A stretch of 64,000 nucleotides of DNA, taken from positions 1 through 64,000 of the forward strand of contig JANOBD010000071.1 in assembly GCA_031411495.1 (NCBI GenBank). Direction: 5' to 3'. Positions 27,337 through 36,085 of this stretch are shown here, piece by piece. The notes beneath the pieces were generated by a model. That model was not told the origin of the DNA. It was given only the letters and a program-made list of their open reading frames with translations, and ran no database searches. The position numbers and the translations under genes are program-made. This stretch comes from JANOBD01 sp031411495 (GTDB lineage Bacteria > Planctomycetota > Phycisphaerae > Tepidisphaerales > Tepidisphaeraceae). How positions within the stretch are numbered: the stretch's first letter is position 1; the number at the start of each line of letters is the position of its first letter.

Positions 27337-29580
27337 ATGACACTCCAGTTACGACCCACCTTTTCCGAGTCCTGGTACCGCGTCCAGAACCTCAAGCCTA
27401 AACTGCGCGCCGGCGCCCAGATTTCCCGCCAGTTCTATCGTGGCGAACGCTGGTACGTCGTCCGCGACCCGGCCGGCAACCAGTATCACCGGCTTTCCGA
27501 TGCCGCTTACATGTTTGTCGGCCTGCTCGACGGCTCGCGCACCATCGGCGAAGCGTGGGAACTCGTCGGCGGCCAGCTTGCCGACAACGCGCCGACGCAG
27601 CCCGAAGTCATCCAGATCCTCTCGCAGCTCTACAGCGCGAACCTGATCGAAACCAACATCTCGCCCGACGCCACCGTGCTCCTCCGCCGACATAAGCGGA
27701 TGATGATGCACAAGGCCAAGGGCCGCTTGATGAACATCATGTTCCCACGCATCCCGCTGTGGGATCTGGACTGGTTCCTCAAGATGTGGATGCCGGTCAT
27801 GCGGCCAATCCTGAGCTGGTTCGGCACCATCGTCTGGCTGCTGCTCGTCGGGACGGCGATCGTCCTGCTCGCGCCGCATTGGGAACAGCTCAAAGCGCAG
27901 GGCAAGGAAAGCGTCAACCTCTACGCCAACCCGGTCAACGCGTTCTGGCTCTACTTTGCCTTCGCGTTCATCAAGTTCATCCACGAACTCGGCCACGGCT
28001 TCATGTGTCGACGCTTCGGCGGCGAGGTGCACGAACTGGGAATCATGTTCCTCGTGCTCTTCCCAGCGCCATACGTCGACGCGTCGAGCGCGTGGACTTT
28101 CAAGAACAAGTGGCACAAGGTGCTCGTCGGCGCCGGCGGAATGATTTTTGAACTGTTCGTCGCGGCCATCTGCGCGCTCCTGTGGCTCGCGGTAAAAGAC
28201 AGCGACAGCGATTACCGCCTGTTCCTCTACAACATCATGTTGATCGCGTCGTTCAGCACGGTGGTGTTTAACGCCAACCCGCTGCTGCGATACGACGGCT
28301 ACTACATGCTCAGCGACGCTCTGGAAATCCCCAACCTTCAGTTCAAGAGCCGCGAATACGCGCTCAGCCTCTTCAAGCGCTACCTCTTCCGCGTGAAGTG
28401 GAGCCAGCCGCTGCCGAACGGCTTCTGGACGAAGTTCTGGATGGTCCTGTACTTCTGCCTGAGCGGCCCGTACCGCGTGATGGTGGGCCTGTTCATCATG
28501 ATCATGGTGCTGTTCCAGTTGCCGGAACAGATCAAGTTCCTTGGCATGGTGATGGGTCTGGGCTCGGTCGCGACGTTCTTCATCGTGCCGCTCTACAAGA
28601 GCTTCACCTACCTCGCGATCGAGCCTGAACTCCACCGCAAGCGCGGCCTCGCGTGGGCGTGGACGCTCGCCTTCGTCGCGACGGTGGTCGTTGTTCTCTG
28701 CTTCATCCGCTTCCCGCTCAACGTCCGCGCCGAAGCGGTCATTCAGCCGGAGAACCGCGAAAACCTGTACGTCAAAACGCCGGGTTTCGTCACCGAGATC
28801 AAGAAGCGTGACGGCGACCTGGTCCAGCCCGGCGACGTGATCGTCGTGCTCGACAACCCGCAGATCGAAACGCAGATCAAGACCACGCAGGCCAACATCA
28901 ACGGCTTGAACGCGCGCCTTGCGGCCGCGCAGGCGGACGATCCATCCGGCGCCCGGTACGTGCAGGAATTGCTCAAGAACCAGCAGGCCGGCCTGGATCT
29001 TCTCATGAAGCAGAAAGAAGACATGGCGATCCGCGCGACCATCGCCGGCCGGCTCATCGCGCCGGAGCTTCACAACAAGATCGGCGCCTTCGTCACGCCG
29101 GCCCAGCCCAACGCGCTGGGGATGCTCATGGTGACGTCGAACGAGACGCTGGTGGGATATGCACTGGTCGATCAAAAGGAAGTCGAGCTGATCCGCGACG
29201 CCGAAGAACGAGCCATCGCCGAGGGCAAGAAGAACCTGCCTTACAAGACGGAAGTACGAATGGTCGGCGACCTGCGCGGAGAGCAGACGCTCAAGCCGAT
29301 CGCCGTCAAGCTGAAGCCGGCGAGCGTGAGTCGCGTCCGCTCTCCGTTGTTGACGGCGGCAGGCGGCGGCAATGCACAGTCGGACCCGCGCGATCCGAGC
29401 GGACAACGGCTCCAGCAGGAAGAGTTTGAATACGAAGTCACGATCAACAATCCGACCGGCCGCTGGGTGCCCAACCAACGCGCCTACGTGCGTATCCAGA
29501 TGAACCAGGGCGAAAACCTCGTCTGGCAAGGCTGGCGACGACTGAACCAGCTGATCCAGACGACCGAAAAACCGACTTGA
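27337..29580 (+). CDS. PqqD-like / site-2 protease (M50) / HlyD fusion protein
   Basis: 747 residues from ATG 27337. Residues about 20-115 resemble a PqqD/RRE domain (ISRQFYRGERWYVVRDPAGN and YHRLSDAAYMFVGLLDGSRT). A polytopic M50 domain follows with the zinc site FIHELGHGFMCRRFGGEVHE and the distal Asp in NPLLRYDGYYMLSDALEIPN. After further TM helices comes an HlyD half (LYVKTPGFVTEIKKRDGDLV, PGDVIVVLDNPQIE, a short coiled coil, then ATIAGRLIAPELHNKIG). The family cuts within membranes; RRE domains bind leader peptides. I infer recognition, cleavage and export of a substrate by one protein. It has no convincing Shine-Dalgarno because of the upstream cassette. Confidence 0.87.
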   Translation: MTLQLRPTFSESWYRVQNLKPKLRAGAQISRQFYRGERWYVVRDPAGNQYHRLSDAAYMFVGLLDGSRTIGEAWELVGGQLADNAPTQPEVIQILSQLYSANLIETNISPDATVLLRRHKRMMMHKAKGRLMNIMFPRIPLWDLDWFLKMWMPVMRPILSWFGTIVWLLLVGTAIVLLAPHWEQLKAQGKESVNLYANPVNAFWLYFAFAFIKFIHELGHGFMCRRFGGEVHELGIMFLVLFPAPYVDASSAWTFKNKWHKVLVGAGGMIFELFVAAICALLWLAVKDSDSDYRLFLYNIMLIASFSTVVFNANPLLRYDGYYMLSDALEIPNLQFKSREYALSLFKRYLFRVKWSQPLPNGFWTKFWMVLYFCLSGPYRVMVGLFIMIMVLFQLPEQIKFLGMVMGLGSVATFFIVPLYKSFTYLAIEPELHRKRGLAWAWTLAFVATVVVVLCFIRFPLNVRAEAVIQPENRENLYVKTPGFVTEIKKRDGDLVQPGDVIVVLDNPQIETQIKTTQANINGLNARLAAAQADDPSGARYVQELLKNQQAGLDLLMKQKEDMAIRATIAGRLIAPELHNKIGAFVTPAQPNALGMLMVTSNETLVGYALVDQKEVELIRDAEERAIAEGKKNLPYKTEVRMVGDLRGEQTLKPIAVKLKPASVSRVRSPLLTAAGGGNAQSDPRDPSGQRLQQEEFEYEVTINNPTGRWVPNQRAYVRIQMNQGENLVWQGWRRLNQLIQTTEKPT

Positions 29581-29641
29581 GGAAGCGAGCCGCTGGTTCC
29601 TCCGCGTTTGCGCGGTCGAGCCGACCCCACGCTGCATCCAT

Positions 29642-31591
29642 ATGTCCACGAGCCTTGCCAACGAAATCTACACAGTGTTCGACGCCCGGCGCGTCAAGTC
29701 GCCGGAGCTGAAGAACATCGACCACGGCGTCAACTGGTTCGTCGGCTACGTCAAGAACCGCCTGCCGATCCTCGGCGCGCTCCGGAAGCGCGCCAAGGCG
29801 GTCGATGCGCTCGAGCCGGAAGTGCAGAAGCTCGGCTCGGCCGCGTTCCGCGAGAAGGTTCTGGAATACAAGGATTACGGCCGGATCGGCAAGTTGAAGG
29901 ATGAACGCCTCGACTACGCCTTCGCGCTCGCTCGCGAAGCGGCATGGCGAACCGTCGGCAAGCGGCCGTATCCCGTGCAGATCATGGGCGCGATGGCCAT
30001 GAATGACGGCTACGTGATCGAAATGGCGACCGGCGAAGGCAAGACGCTCACCGCAGCGCTCGCGGCCGCGATCAATTCATGGTCGGGCAAGAGCGTCCAC
30101 GTCATCACCGTCAACGACTATCTCGTGGAACGCGATGCAAAGCTCAACGAGCCGATCTATTCGATGCTCGGCACTACTGTCGGCTTCGTCGTCCACGAGA
30201 CGACGCAGGAGGCGCGGCTCGACATGTACCGACGTGGCGTGACGTATGTGACGAGCAAGGAACTCGTCGCCGACTTCCTGCGCGACCAGATCATGATGGG
30301 CGCGCTCCGCTCCAGCACGCAGACCGCCGTCGGCATGCTGATGGGCCAGTCGATCCGCTCGCGGCCGCTGGTTCCCGGTCTCTTCCGCGCCATCGCCGAC
30401 GAGGCCGACTCACTCCTCATCGACGAAGCCGTCACGCCGCTCATCATCAGTTCTTCGCCCAGCGATGAAGCGAACGCCTCCCGTTACGAGCGATCCGATT
30501 CGCTGGCGAAGCAGCTCGTCGAAGGCCGCGATTTCAAGATCGATAAGACGGTGAAGCAGGTTGATCTCACCCCCCGCGGGCAGGAGACGCTCGAAAAGCT
30601 CGCCGTCGATGACGACCGCACGCACGGCTTCTGGGCGGGCAAGCGCCGCCGGGAGGAACTCGTCACGCAGGCGCTCACCGCGCTGCACTGCTTCCATCTC
30701 GACGAACATTATCTCATCACCGACGAAGGCAAGATCGTCATTATCGACGAGTTCACCGGCCGCGTGATGGCGGATCGCTCCTGGCGTCACGGCCTGCACC
30801 AGGCGATCGAAGTAAAGGAAAAGCAGAAGGTCACCAGCGACAAGGAAAACCTGGCGCGCATCAGCTTCCAGAAGTTCTTCCGCCAGTATCCCTCCATGTC
30901 CGGCATGACCGGAACCGTGTGGGAAGCCGCCAGCGAGATGTGGGGCATCTACCGCCGGCCGCTCGTGCGAATACCGACGAACAAAAAGTGCATCCGCAAG
31001 CAGCTGCCGACGCGCATGTTCGACACGGCCGACCAGAAATGGACAGCCGTCGTTGATCGAATCGTCGAACTTCACGAGAAGAAAGTGCCGATCCTGATCG
31101 GCACGCGCAGCGTCTGGGCGAGCGAAGAACTCGACCGTCGACTCAAGGAAAAGGGCCTGACGCATCGCGTGCTCAACGCCCGCCAGGACGCGGAAGAAGC
31201 GGCGATTGTCGCCGAGGCAGGGCAGGTCGGTCAGATCACGGTCGCCACGAACATGGCCGGCCGCGGAACCGACATCATTCTCGGCCGCGGCGTCGTCGAG
31301 CTCGGCGGGCTGCACGTGATCGCGACGGAGCCGCACGGATCGGGACGAATCGACCGCCAGCTCTTCGGACGCGCCGGCAGACAGGGCGATCCGGGCTGTG
31401 CCCAGATGTTCTGCTGTGCCGAAGACGACCTGTTCATTCGGCACGTCCGCAAGTTGCGCAAGGCATGGCGCCTGATCGGCGTGAACCGGCTGATCAAGAT
31501 GGCGCAGAACCGAGCCGATCACCTGGCGCGATTCAATCGCAAGCAGGTGCTTCGCGCGGACGACTGGATGGATCAGAGCCTGCCGTTCTGA
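29642..31591 (+). CDS. SecA-like motor ATPase lacking the C-terminal translocation domains
   Basis: 649 residues against about 830-900 for SecA. Walker A is IEMATGEGKTLTAALAA, the DEAD box is DEADSLLIDEA, the preprotein cross-linking region is present, and NBD2 has TVATNMAGRGTDIILGRG and GRAGRQGDPGCAQMF. The protein stops within the long scaffold helix (QNRADHLARFNRKQVLRADD), so the wing domain, two-helix finger and zinc-binding tail are absent. ATP hydrolysis should be intact, but canonical SecYEG threading by the finger should not. It starts at ATG 29642, 61 bp after the PqqD/S2P/HlyD gene, and is probably the energising subunit of the cluster. No second, complete secA is in the window. Confidence 0.88.
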   Translation: MSTSLANEIYTVFDARRVKSPELKNIDHGVNWFVGYVKNRLPILGALRKRAKAVDALEPEVQKLGSAAFREKVLEYKDYGRIGKLKDERLDYAFALAREAAWRTVGKRPYPVQIMGAMAMNDGYVIEMATGEGKTLTAALAAAINSWSGKSVHVITVNDYLVERDAKLNEPIYSMLGTTVGFVVHETTQEARLDMYRRGVTYVTSKELVADFLRDQIMMGALRSSTQTAVGMLMGQSIRSRPLVPGLFRAIADEADSLLIDEAVTPLIISSSPSDEANASRYERSDSLAKQLVEGRDFKIDKTVKQVDLTPRGQETLEKLAVDDDRTHGFWAGKRRREELVTQALTALHCFHLDEHYLITDEGKIVIIDEFTGRVMADRSWRHGLHQAIEVKEKQKVTSDKENLARISFQKFFRQYPSMSGMTGTVWEAASEMWGIYRRPLVRIPTNKKCIRKQLPTRMFDTADQKWTAVVDRIVELHEKKVPILIGTRSVWASEELDRRLKEKGLTHRVLNARQDAEEAAIVAEAGQVGQITVATNMAGRGTDIILGRGVVELGGLHVIATEPHGSGRIDRQLFGRAGRQGDPGCAQMFCCAEDDLFIRHVRKLRKAWRLIGVNRLIKMAQNRADHLARFNRKQVLRADDWMDQSLPF

Positions 31592-31772
31592 GCCCATCCA
31601 GGACAAATCCGCGCACGCTTCGCTCCGGCGTAACGCAATTACCGAATATCTTTTGTCGGCCACGCTTGGCACGCGCGCTGGGAGCGACGCGCTTTCGCGA
31701 CAGAACGTCTTTTCGCGTGCGAAAGCAGGCGGAGTTCGGTTACATTCCCACGGTTCATTTCAGGGAACCTCT

Positions 31773-33470
31773 TTGATCGAAATCACATGCCGTTGTGGTG
31801 CCGCGCTCGAAGCGGCCGAGAACGTTTTGAATACCCAGCTCCAGTGTGCCGCGTGCGGCACGCCGATGACCTACCTCTGCGGCGAGTCGCTGCCCGAAGG
31901 CGCCGGCGCCGGCGATTTCGACATCGCGCTCACGTGCGTCCGCGGACCGGATCGCGTGAACGAACAGTTTTCGCTCGGCGGCGTGGCCGATGTGGAGGTC
32001 GGCAAGAGCGAGGGCAAGCTGCTTCGGCTCACCGGCGGGGGGAAAGTGTCGCGCGCCCACTGCAGATTCGTCCGCGTCGATTTCGGCCCGTCGCGCTGGG
32101 AACTCCAGGACAACAAGTCCACCAACGGCATCTACGTCAACGGTCACCGTGTCGAGAACCACACGGTCGCGCCCGGCGACAAGATCATCATCGGCGACTA
32201 CCTTTTCGAAGCGCGCGACGCGACGCCGGTCCCGGTCGCCGTCACCGCGGTCGCGGATGCCGCGCCGGCGGGCCCGCCGAAGCACCCGTGCCCCAAGTGC
32301 GGCGCGGGGTTGCCCAGCGCAAAAGCGGTCTTCTGTACGAAGTGCGGCACCGATCTGCGCTCGGGCAAGCGCGCGCTGCTGAGCAAGGACATCGACGAAG
32401 ACGCGATCCATGTTCGCGCTGAGAACACGATGATGTTCATCAGTTGGATCATCCCCTTCGGCCTCTTTCCGATCGCGTCCGAGGCGCTTGGAACCAAGAA
32501 GCCGCTGACAACATGGATCATCACCGGGGTGACGGCACTCTGCAGCATCGCGTTCATGATCGCGATGGGTTCGGCTCGACCGCAGCTCGACTTCGATAAG
32601 AACGATGACTTCATCGTCACCTACAGCGGCGTCAGTCCGACGGTGTTGAACCTCATGCTCTGGTCCGGCGATCATCAGAAGTTGTTAGAGCATTACCGCT
32701 CGAACGCGACGATGACGAAGGACGAGGAAAAGGAGATGCGCCAGCATCTTCAGCAGTTCCGGCTCGGCATGACCGATGCAGATATCGAGAAACGAATCGT
32801 CGGGGAGAACGTCGAGCGCAAGCAGGAGGCGGAGGAACAGATCGCGGAACAGGATCAGGTCGGCTTCCGCTGGTATCAGCCGATCACCCACGCGTTCCTT
32901 CACGATTTCAGCAGCTGGATCGGACTGATCTTCCACTTCGGCGGCAACCTGCTGTTCCTGCTCGTCTTCGGTATGCGCGTGAATGAATTGATCGGCCAAT
33001 GGCGTTTCGCCGTCTCGTACCTGCTGCTCGCAATCGGCGCGGGAATGACGCAGTGGTTCGTCAGCTCGAACGAATATCCGATGCCACTGGTCGGCGCCTC
33101 CGGCGCGATCATGGGTCTCGCGGGCATGTACCTCGTGCTCTTTCCATTACAGAAAGTGTTCATGGCCTTCTGGCTGCGGCTGGGCCTCTTCACCGGCTTC
33201 AAGCGCTTCAGCCACGTGTGGAAGATGTCGGGAATCTGGCTGCTGGTCATGTGGGTGATCTGGAATGATCTGGTGCCGATCGTCGTTGCCAGGCTGCTCG
33301 GAATCCACGGCGGCGGCGGAACGGCGCACTGGGCTCACGTCGGCGGCTTCACCTGCGGGATCGTGCTCGCGCTGTTCTGGCTGCTCACGCGGCAAGTGCA
33401 TGCCCACGGCGCAGACCTCGTGTCACGATTGATCGGGCCCGGTGCGGCCAAGTTCATCCGGCAGTCGTAA
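31773..33470 (+). CDS. FHA domain, zinc ribbons and rhomboid protease fusion
   Basis: 565 residues from a TTG at 31773 (LIEITCRCGAALEAAENVLN); no ATG is available upstream in a sensible place. A CxC...CxxC knuckle opens the protein. An FHA domain follows (GKLLRLTGGGKVSRAHCRFV, DNKSTNGIYVNG and IIGDYLFEARD) with the phosphothreonine-binding RxHC and N of NGIYVNG. A second zinc ribbon is CPKCGAGLP...FCTKCGTDL. The C-terminal half is a rhomboid with TM helices, the catalytic Ser in LVGASGAIMGLAG and the His in WAHVGGFTCGI. Such a protein could link Thr phosphorylation to membrane proteolysis. It lies 181 bp after the SecA-like gene on the same strand. Confidence 0.87.
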   Translation: MIEITCRCGAALEAAENVLNTQLQCAACGTPMTYLCGESLPEGAGAGDFDIALTCVRGPDRVNEQFSLGGVADVEVGKSEGKLLRLTGGGKVSRAHCRFVRVDFGPSRWELQDNKSTNGIYVNGHRVENHTVAPGDKIIIGDYLFEARDATPVPVAVTAVADAAPAGPPKHPCPKCGAGLPSAKAVFCTKCGTDLRSGKRALLSKDIDEDAIHVRAENTMMFISWIIPFGLFPIASEALGTKKPLTTWIITGVTALCSIAFMIAMGSARPQLDFDKNDDFIVTYSGVSPTVLNLMLWSGDHQKLLEHYRSNATMTKDEEKEMRQHLQQFRLGMTDADIEKRIVGENVERKQEAEEQIAEQDQVGFRWYQPITHAFLHDFSSWIGLIFHFGGNLLFLLVFGMRVNELIGQWRFAVSYLLLAIGAGMTQWFVSSNEYPMPLVGASGAIMGLAGMYLVLFPLQKVFMAFWLRLGLFTGFKRFSHVWKMSGIWLLVMWVIWNDLVPIVVARLLGIHGGGGTAHWAHVGGFTCGIVLALFWLLTRQVHAHGADLVSRLIGPGAAKFIRQS

Positions 33471-33499
33471 TCCGAATACGGGCTTAATCGTCAGAGCAA

Positions 33500-34840
33500 T
33501 CACTTCTCCGTCAGCATTTCGCTGAGCGCGCGGTCGATCGCGAACGCGTCGGCCCAGTTCTGACGGAACGCGAGCGTGCCGTCTGCGCGAAGGACCGCAG
33601 CGCCGTTCGGGCCGACGCCGAGCGTGGTCTGGAGCATCGCTTCCATCGTGTCGGGTGCGACGGGCAACTTGATCTTCAGCGCATCGCGTGCCGCGCGTGC
33701 GGCCGAGGCGCGCTCCTCCATCGATCTGTGCGCCGCCATTTGGATCTTCTCGTCATCATTGCGCGACGGCTGATCGGCGCCGGCGGGGAACATCTCGGCC
33801 GTGTAAACCAGGATGAAAGCGGCGCGGTTGCGCTGCTTGTCGGCGAGTTCCTGCACAGCGGCAATCCGGTCGCGCAGCGCCGGGCTGGAATACGAGCCGA
33901 AGATCAGCACGGTGGGCCGGCCCTCCAGCGAATGGTTGTTGAAGGGCTTGCCGTCGAGTTGCAGGAGAGAGAAGGTCGGAATCGCCTGTCCGATGTCGAT
34001 CGGGCGCGCCGCGGAAGCCGCGAGGCTGGCCGTGTTCTGAACGGCAGGCTTGTCGGACCGCGACGCGTTGCGCTCGGACCGGTCGCTGCTCGCGCCCGTG
34101 CCGTCGCGACCCCCGCCTCCTGGTACGCTTGGCCGATCGGCTTCGAGCGCTGCCTGCAGCTTCTTCTGTTGCTCGGGAGTGAGAACCTCTCTCAGCTTGC
34201 CTAGCACGTCGTCGCGCAGCGCCTGTGCCTTTTCGCGGACGGCCTGCATGTCACCTGATGACGCCGCATCGTCGCGGATGGCGGCGATCTTGTTGGTCGC
34301 ATCGTCGAGGATGAGCTGGATCTGGTTCTTCTGGTCGTCGCTGAGCGCGAGTGTGCCCAACGCACGCTGGAGTCGCGCGACCAACTGCATGCCGCGCCCG
34401 CTACCCGGTTGAGTTGCGGGTGTGCGCAGGTCCTGGCGGATCCGTTCCATGCCGGCGTCGAACGCGGACTTCTGCTCGTCGGTGAGCACTTCGCGCATGT
34501 GGCCTTGCGCGGCTTCGAACCTGGCGCGAACCGACTGAAGCCGGGCCGGACCGTCGCTGTTGGGGTCTTGGAGCGCCGCCTGGATGTCATCGCGAAACAT
34601 CTGGAGGGTCGCGTCGACTTTGAACTGCTGTTCGTCAGAGAGTTTCAGATCGACGACGAGGGCATGTATCGACTCGAGCATCCGCATCACGCCGCCGCCA
34701 CGCTGACCCTCGCCGCGCTGCGCCCCACGATCACCCGCGGGGAGGGTCTGCGCCGGCGCGGGGTTCGAGATGCCGAGCGTGCCAGCGATGATGACGGCCG
34801 CCACAACGTGACGGAGAGGCCTGAGGGGAATAGGCATCAT
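33500..34840 (-). CDS. LTXXQ-repeat protein with a C-terminal thioredoxin/deiodinase-like domain
   Basis: 446 residues from ATG 34840 (a second ATG follows at once at 34837). After a signal peptide (HVVAAVIIAGTLGISNPAPAQ) there are four Spy/CpxP-type motifs: LSDEQQFKV, LTDEQKSAF, LSDDQKNQI and LTPEQQKKL. A Ser/Arg-rich linker leads to a thioredoxin-fold part (IPTFSLLQLDGKPFNNHSLE, then PTVLIFGSYSSPALRDRIA). The redox CxxC is replaced by SYSSP, a layout also seen in iodothyronine-deiodinase-like bacterial proteins. A periplasmic chaperone or sensing role is inferred; catalysis is doubtful. Confidence 0.78.
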   Translation of the reverse strand: MMPIPLRPLRHVVAAVIIAGTLGISNPAPAQTLPAGDRGAQRGEGQRGGGVMRMLESIHALVVDLKLSDEQQFKVDATLQMFRDDIQAALQDPNSDGPARLQSVRARFEAAQGHMREVLTDEQKSAFDAGMERIRQDLRTPATQPGSGRGMQLVARLQRALGTLALSDDQKNQIQLILDDATNKIAAIRDDAASSGDMQAVREKAQALRDDVLGKLREVLTPEQQKKLQAALEADRPSVPGGGGRDGTGASSDRSERNASRSDKPAVQNTASLAASAARPIDIGQAIPTFSLLQLDGKPFNNHSLEGRPTVLIFGSYSSPALRDRIAAVQELADKQRNRAAFILVYTAEMFPAGADQPSRNDDEKIQMAAHRSMEERASAARAARDALKIKLPVAPDTMEAMLQTTLGVGPNGAAVLRADGTLAFRQNWADAFAIDRALSEMLTEK

Positions 34841-34982
34841 GGGAGCAGGTCCTTCGGATTCGTCGGATCGCCGGTGCACTTGTTCGAGAACGCGAGCGCG
34901 GATTGATTATTCCCAGTCGGCGGCAATCGGCCTCGTTCGTTGGTGCTGCTCGATGGCGAAAGTAATCGCGAGACCAAACGCA

Positions 34983-35009
34983 GCGGGCCGGGAACAGATC
35001 CCGGCCCGC
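34983..35009 (-). terminator. hairpin downstream of the PEP-CTERM gene
   Basis: GCGGGCCGGGA (34983-34993) and TCCCGGCCCGC (34999-35009) form a perfect 11-bp GC stem with a five-base loop. It lies 33 bp beyond the stop of the minus-strand PEP-CTERM gene. No T-run follows, so it may act as a Rho-dependent or RNA-stabilising end. Confidence 0.65.
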
Positions 35010-35041
35010 GTGCATGCGTCACAGCAATACTCAGATGCGAA

Positions 35042-35668
35042 TCAGCGGCGGCGACGGAGCAGGCCGGCGGTGACAAGCAGGGCGCTGGCGGAAGCAGGTT
35101 CCGGAACCAGCGGCGAGAAGGAATCGACGGTAGCGATCGAGCCGTCGATGGTGATGGCGATAGTTCGCTTGAAGGCCGCGGCATTGGTTTGAACGACCAT
35201 GAGGCTGGTGTTCGAGCCGGGCGCGATGGTGCCGCCGCCGATCGGTGCGCCAATGTACGTGAAGCCGACGACGTTACTCGTCGAATCACGGTCATTGAGG
35301 GTCGGGTTGAACATGCCAGATCCGGCGAGGAAGCTCATGTCGGTCAGTGTGCCCGAGAAGCCGTTGACGGCGAGACGGGTGATCGCATGGGCGCTGGATG
35401 GATCGTTGGCAATTTTGTAGGTAAAGGTCAGCCCGCCCAGCGGGTTGCTGACATCGCCGGAGAACACTTCTGAGGTCAGGGTTCCGGTGTAGGTCGGTGT
35501 GGTCAGGGGGACGGTGAGAGTAGCGACCAGTGTGGCGCCGACCGGGCCCGGCTCAGGTAAGGAGAAAGTATTGACGCCGGGGGCGATCAACGCAGCGGTA
35601 CCGAAAGACGAGGCCGCGAGGACTGCTCCCCCAAACGCCAACATGAATCTACGAATGTTCGACATCAT
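35042..35668 (-). CDS. PEP-CTERM sorting domain protein
   Basis: Exported protein of 208 residues. The signal peptide is MSNIRRFMLAFGGAVLAASS. The body is Thr/Gly/Ser-rich beta-type sequence without a named domain. The end VPEPASASALLVTAGLLRRRR is a textbook short PEP-CTERM anchor: PEP motif, hydrophobic run, Arg cluster. It is probably processed by an exosortase encoded elsewhere and exposed on the surface or in the matrix. It has its own downstream hairpin. It is unrelated in sequence to the other PEP-CTERM protein at 3496-4209 apart from the tail. Confidence 0.85.
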   Translation of the reverse strand: MMSNIRRFMLAFGGAVLAASSFGTAALIAPGVNTFSLPEPGPVGATLVATLTVPLTTPTYTGTLTSEVFSGDVSNPLGGLTFTYKIANDPSSAHAITRLAVNGFSGTLTDMSFLAGSGMFNPTLNDRDSTSNVVGFTYIGAPIGGGTIAPGSNTSLMVVQTNAAAFKRTIAITIDGSIATVDSFSPLVPEPASASALLVTAGLLRRRR

Positions 35669-36085
35669 TTCTCCCTCAAAGACAATTCACCCTTAGAACG
35701 ACTCTTTCCCGTGACATCGTATAGACGGTCCGAAAACATCGCAAGGGGCAATACGTTTTATTTGTTGTAGTTGAAGTGCTCCTTAAAACACTTTGCCGCG
35801 TCTTAATCGAATTATTGAGTCTGAAATAACCTCGTTCCCTTTGAAGTGGGGCACCCCGTCATTCCGATCGGCGTGTGTTTGGGCGGTGCCGCGACGATGA
35901 ATGTCTGGAGTTGATTTCGGTATTCGGTGCAAGATCCGAAGCTTCTTCGGGAGTCACCCTGCACGGGCAGGTGCCACTCGATTTGACAGGACGCACAATC
36001 CGCCTATCCTCATCGGGCTTGACACGCGTCAGCGGCGCAAGTCGCGCCGAGGCGACGCCGTCGCTCAACTGAACCAAAAAACAAT
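35669..36085. other. divergent intergenic region
   Basis: 417 bp between the minus-strand PEP-CTERM gene and the plus-strand TPR gene. No gene is supported. It holds the promoter listed at 35983-36010. The part next to the PEP-CTERM gene is AT-richer than the surroundings (for example around 35751-35830) and likely contains the promoter of that gene. Confidence 0.6.
35983..36010 (+). promoter_or_regulatory. sigma-70-type promoter of the TPR/alpha-CTD gene
   Basis: A consensus -35 hexamer TTGACA at 35983-35988 is followed after 16 bp by TATCCT at 36005-36010 (four of six matches to TATAAT). Transcription would start near 36017, giving a leader of about 70 bases before the ATG at 36086. Confidence 0.55.

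Noticed and set aside
27349..29661. 770-residue minus-strand frame opposite the PqqD/S2P/HlyD gene
   Set aside because: Shadow of a high-GC gene; the plus strand carries HELGH and the adaptor motifs.
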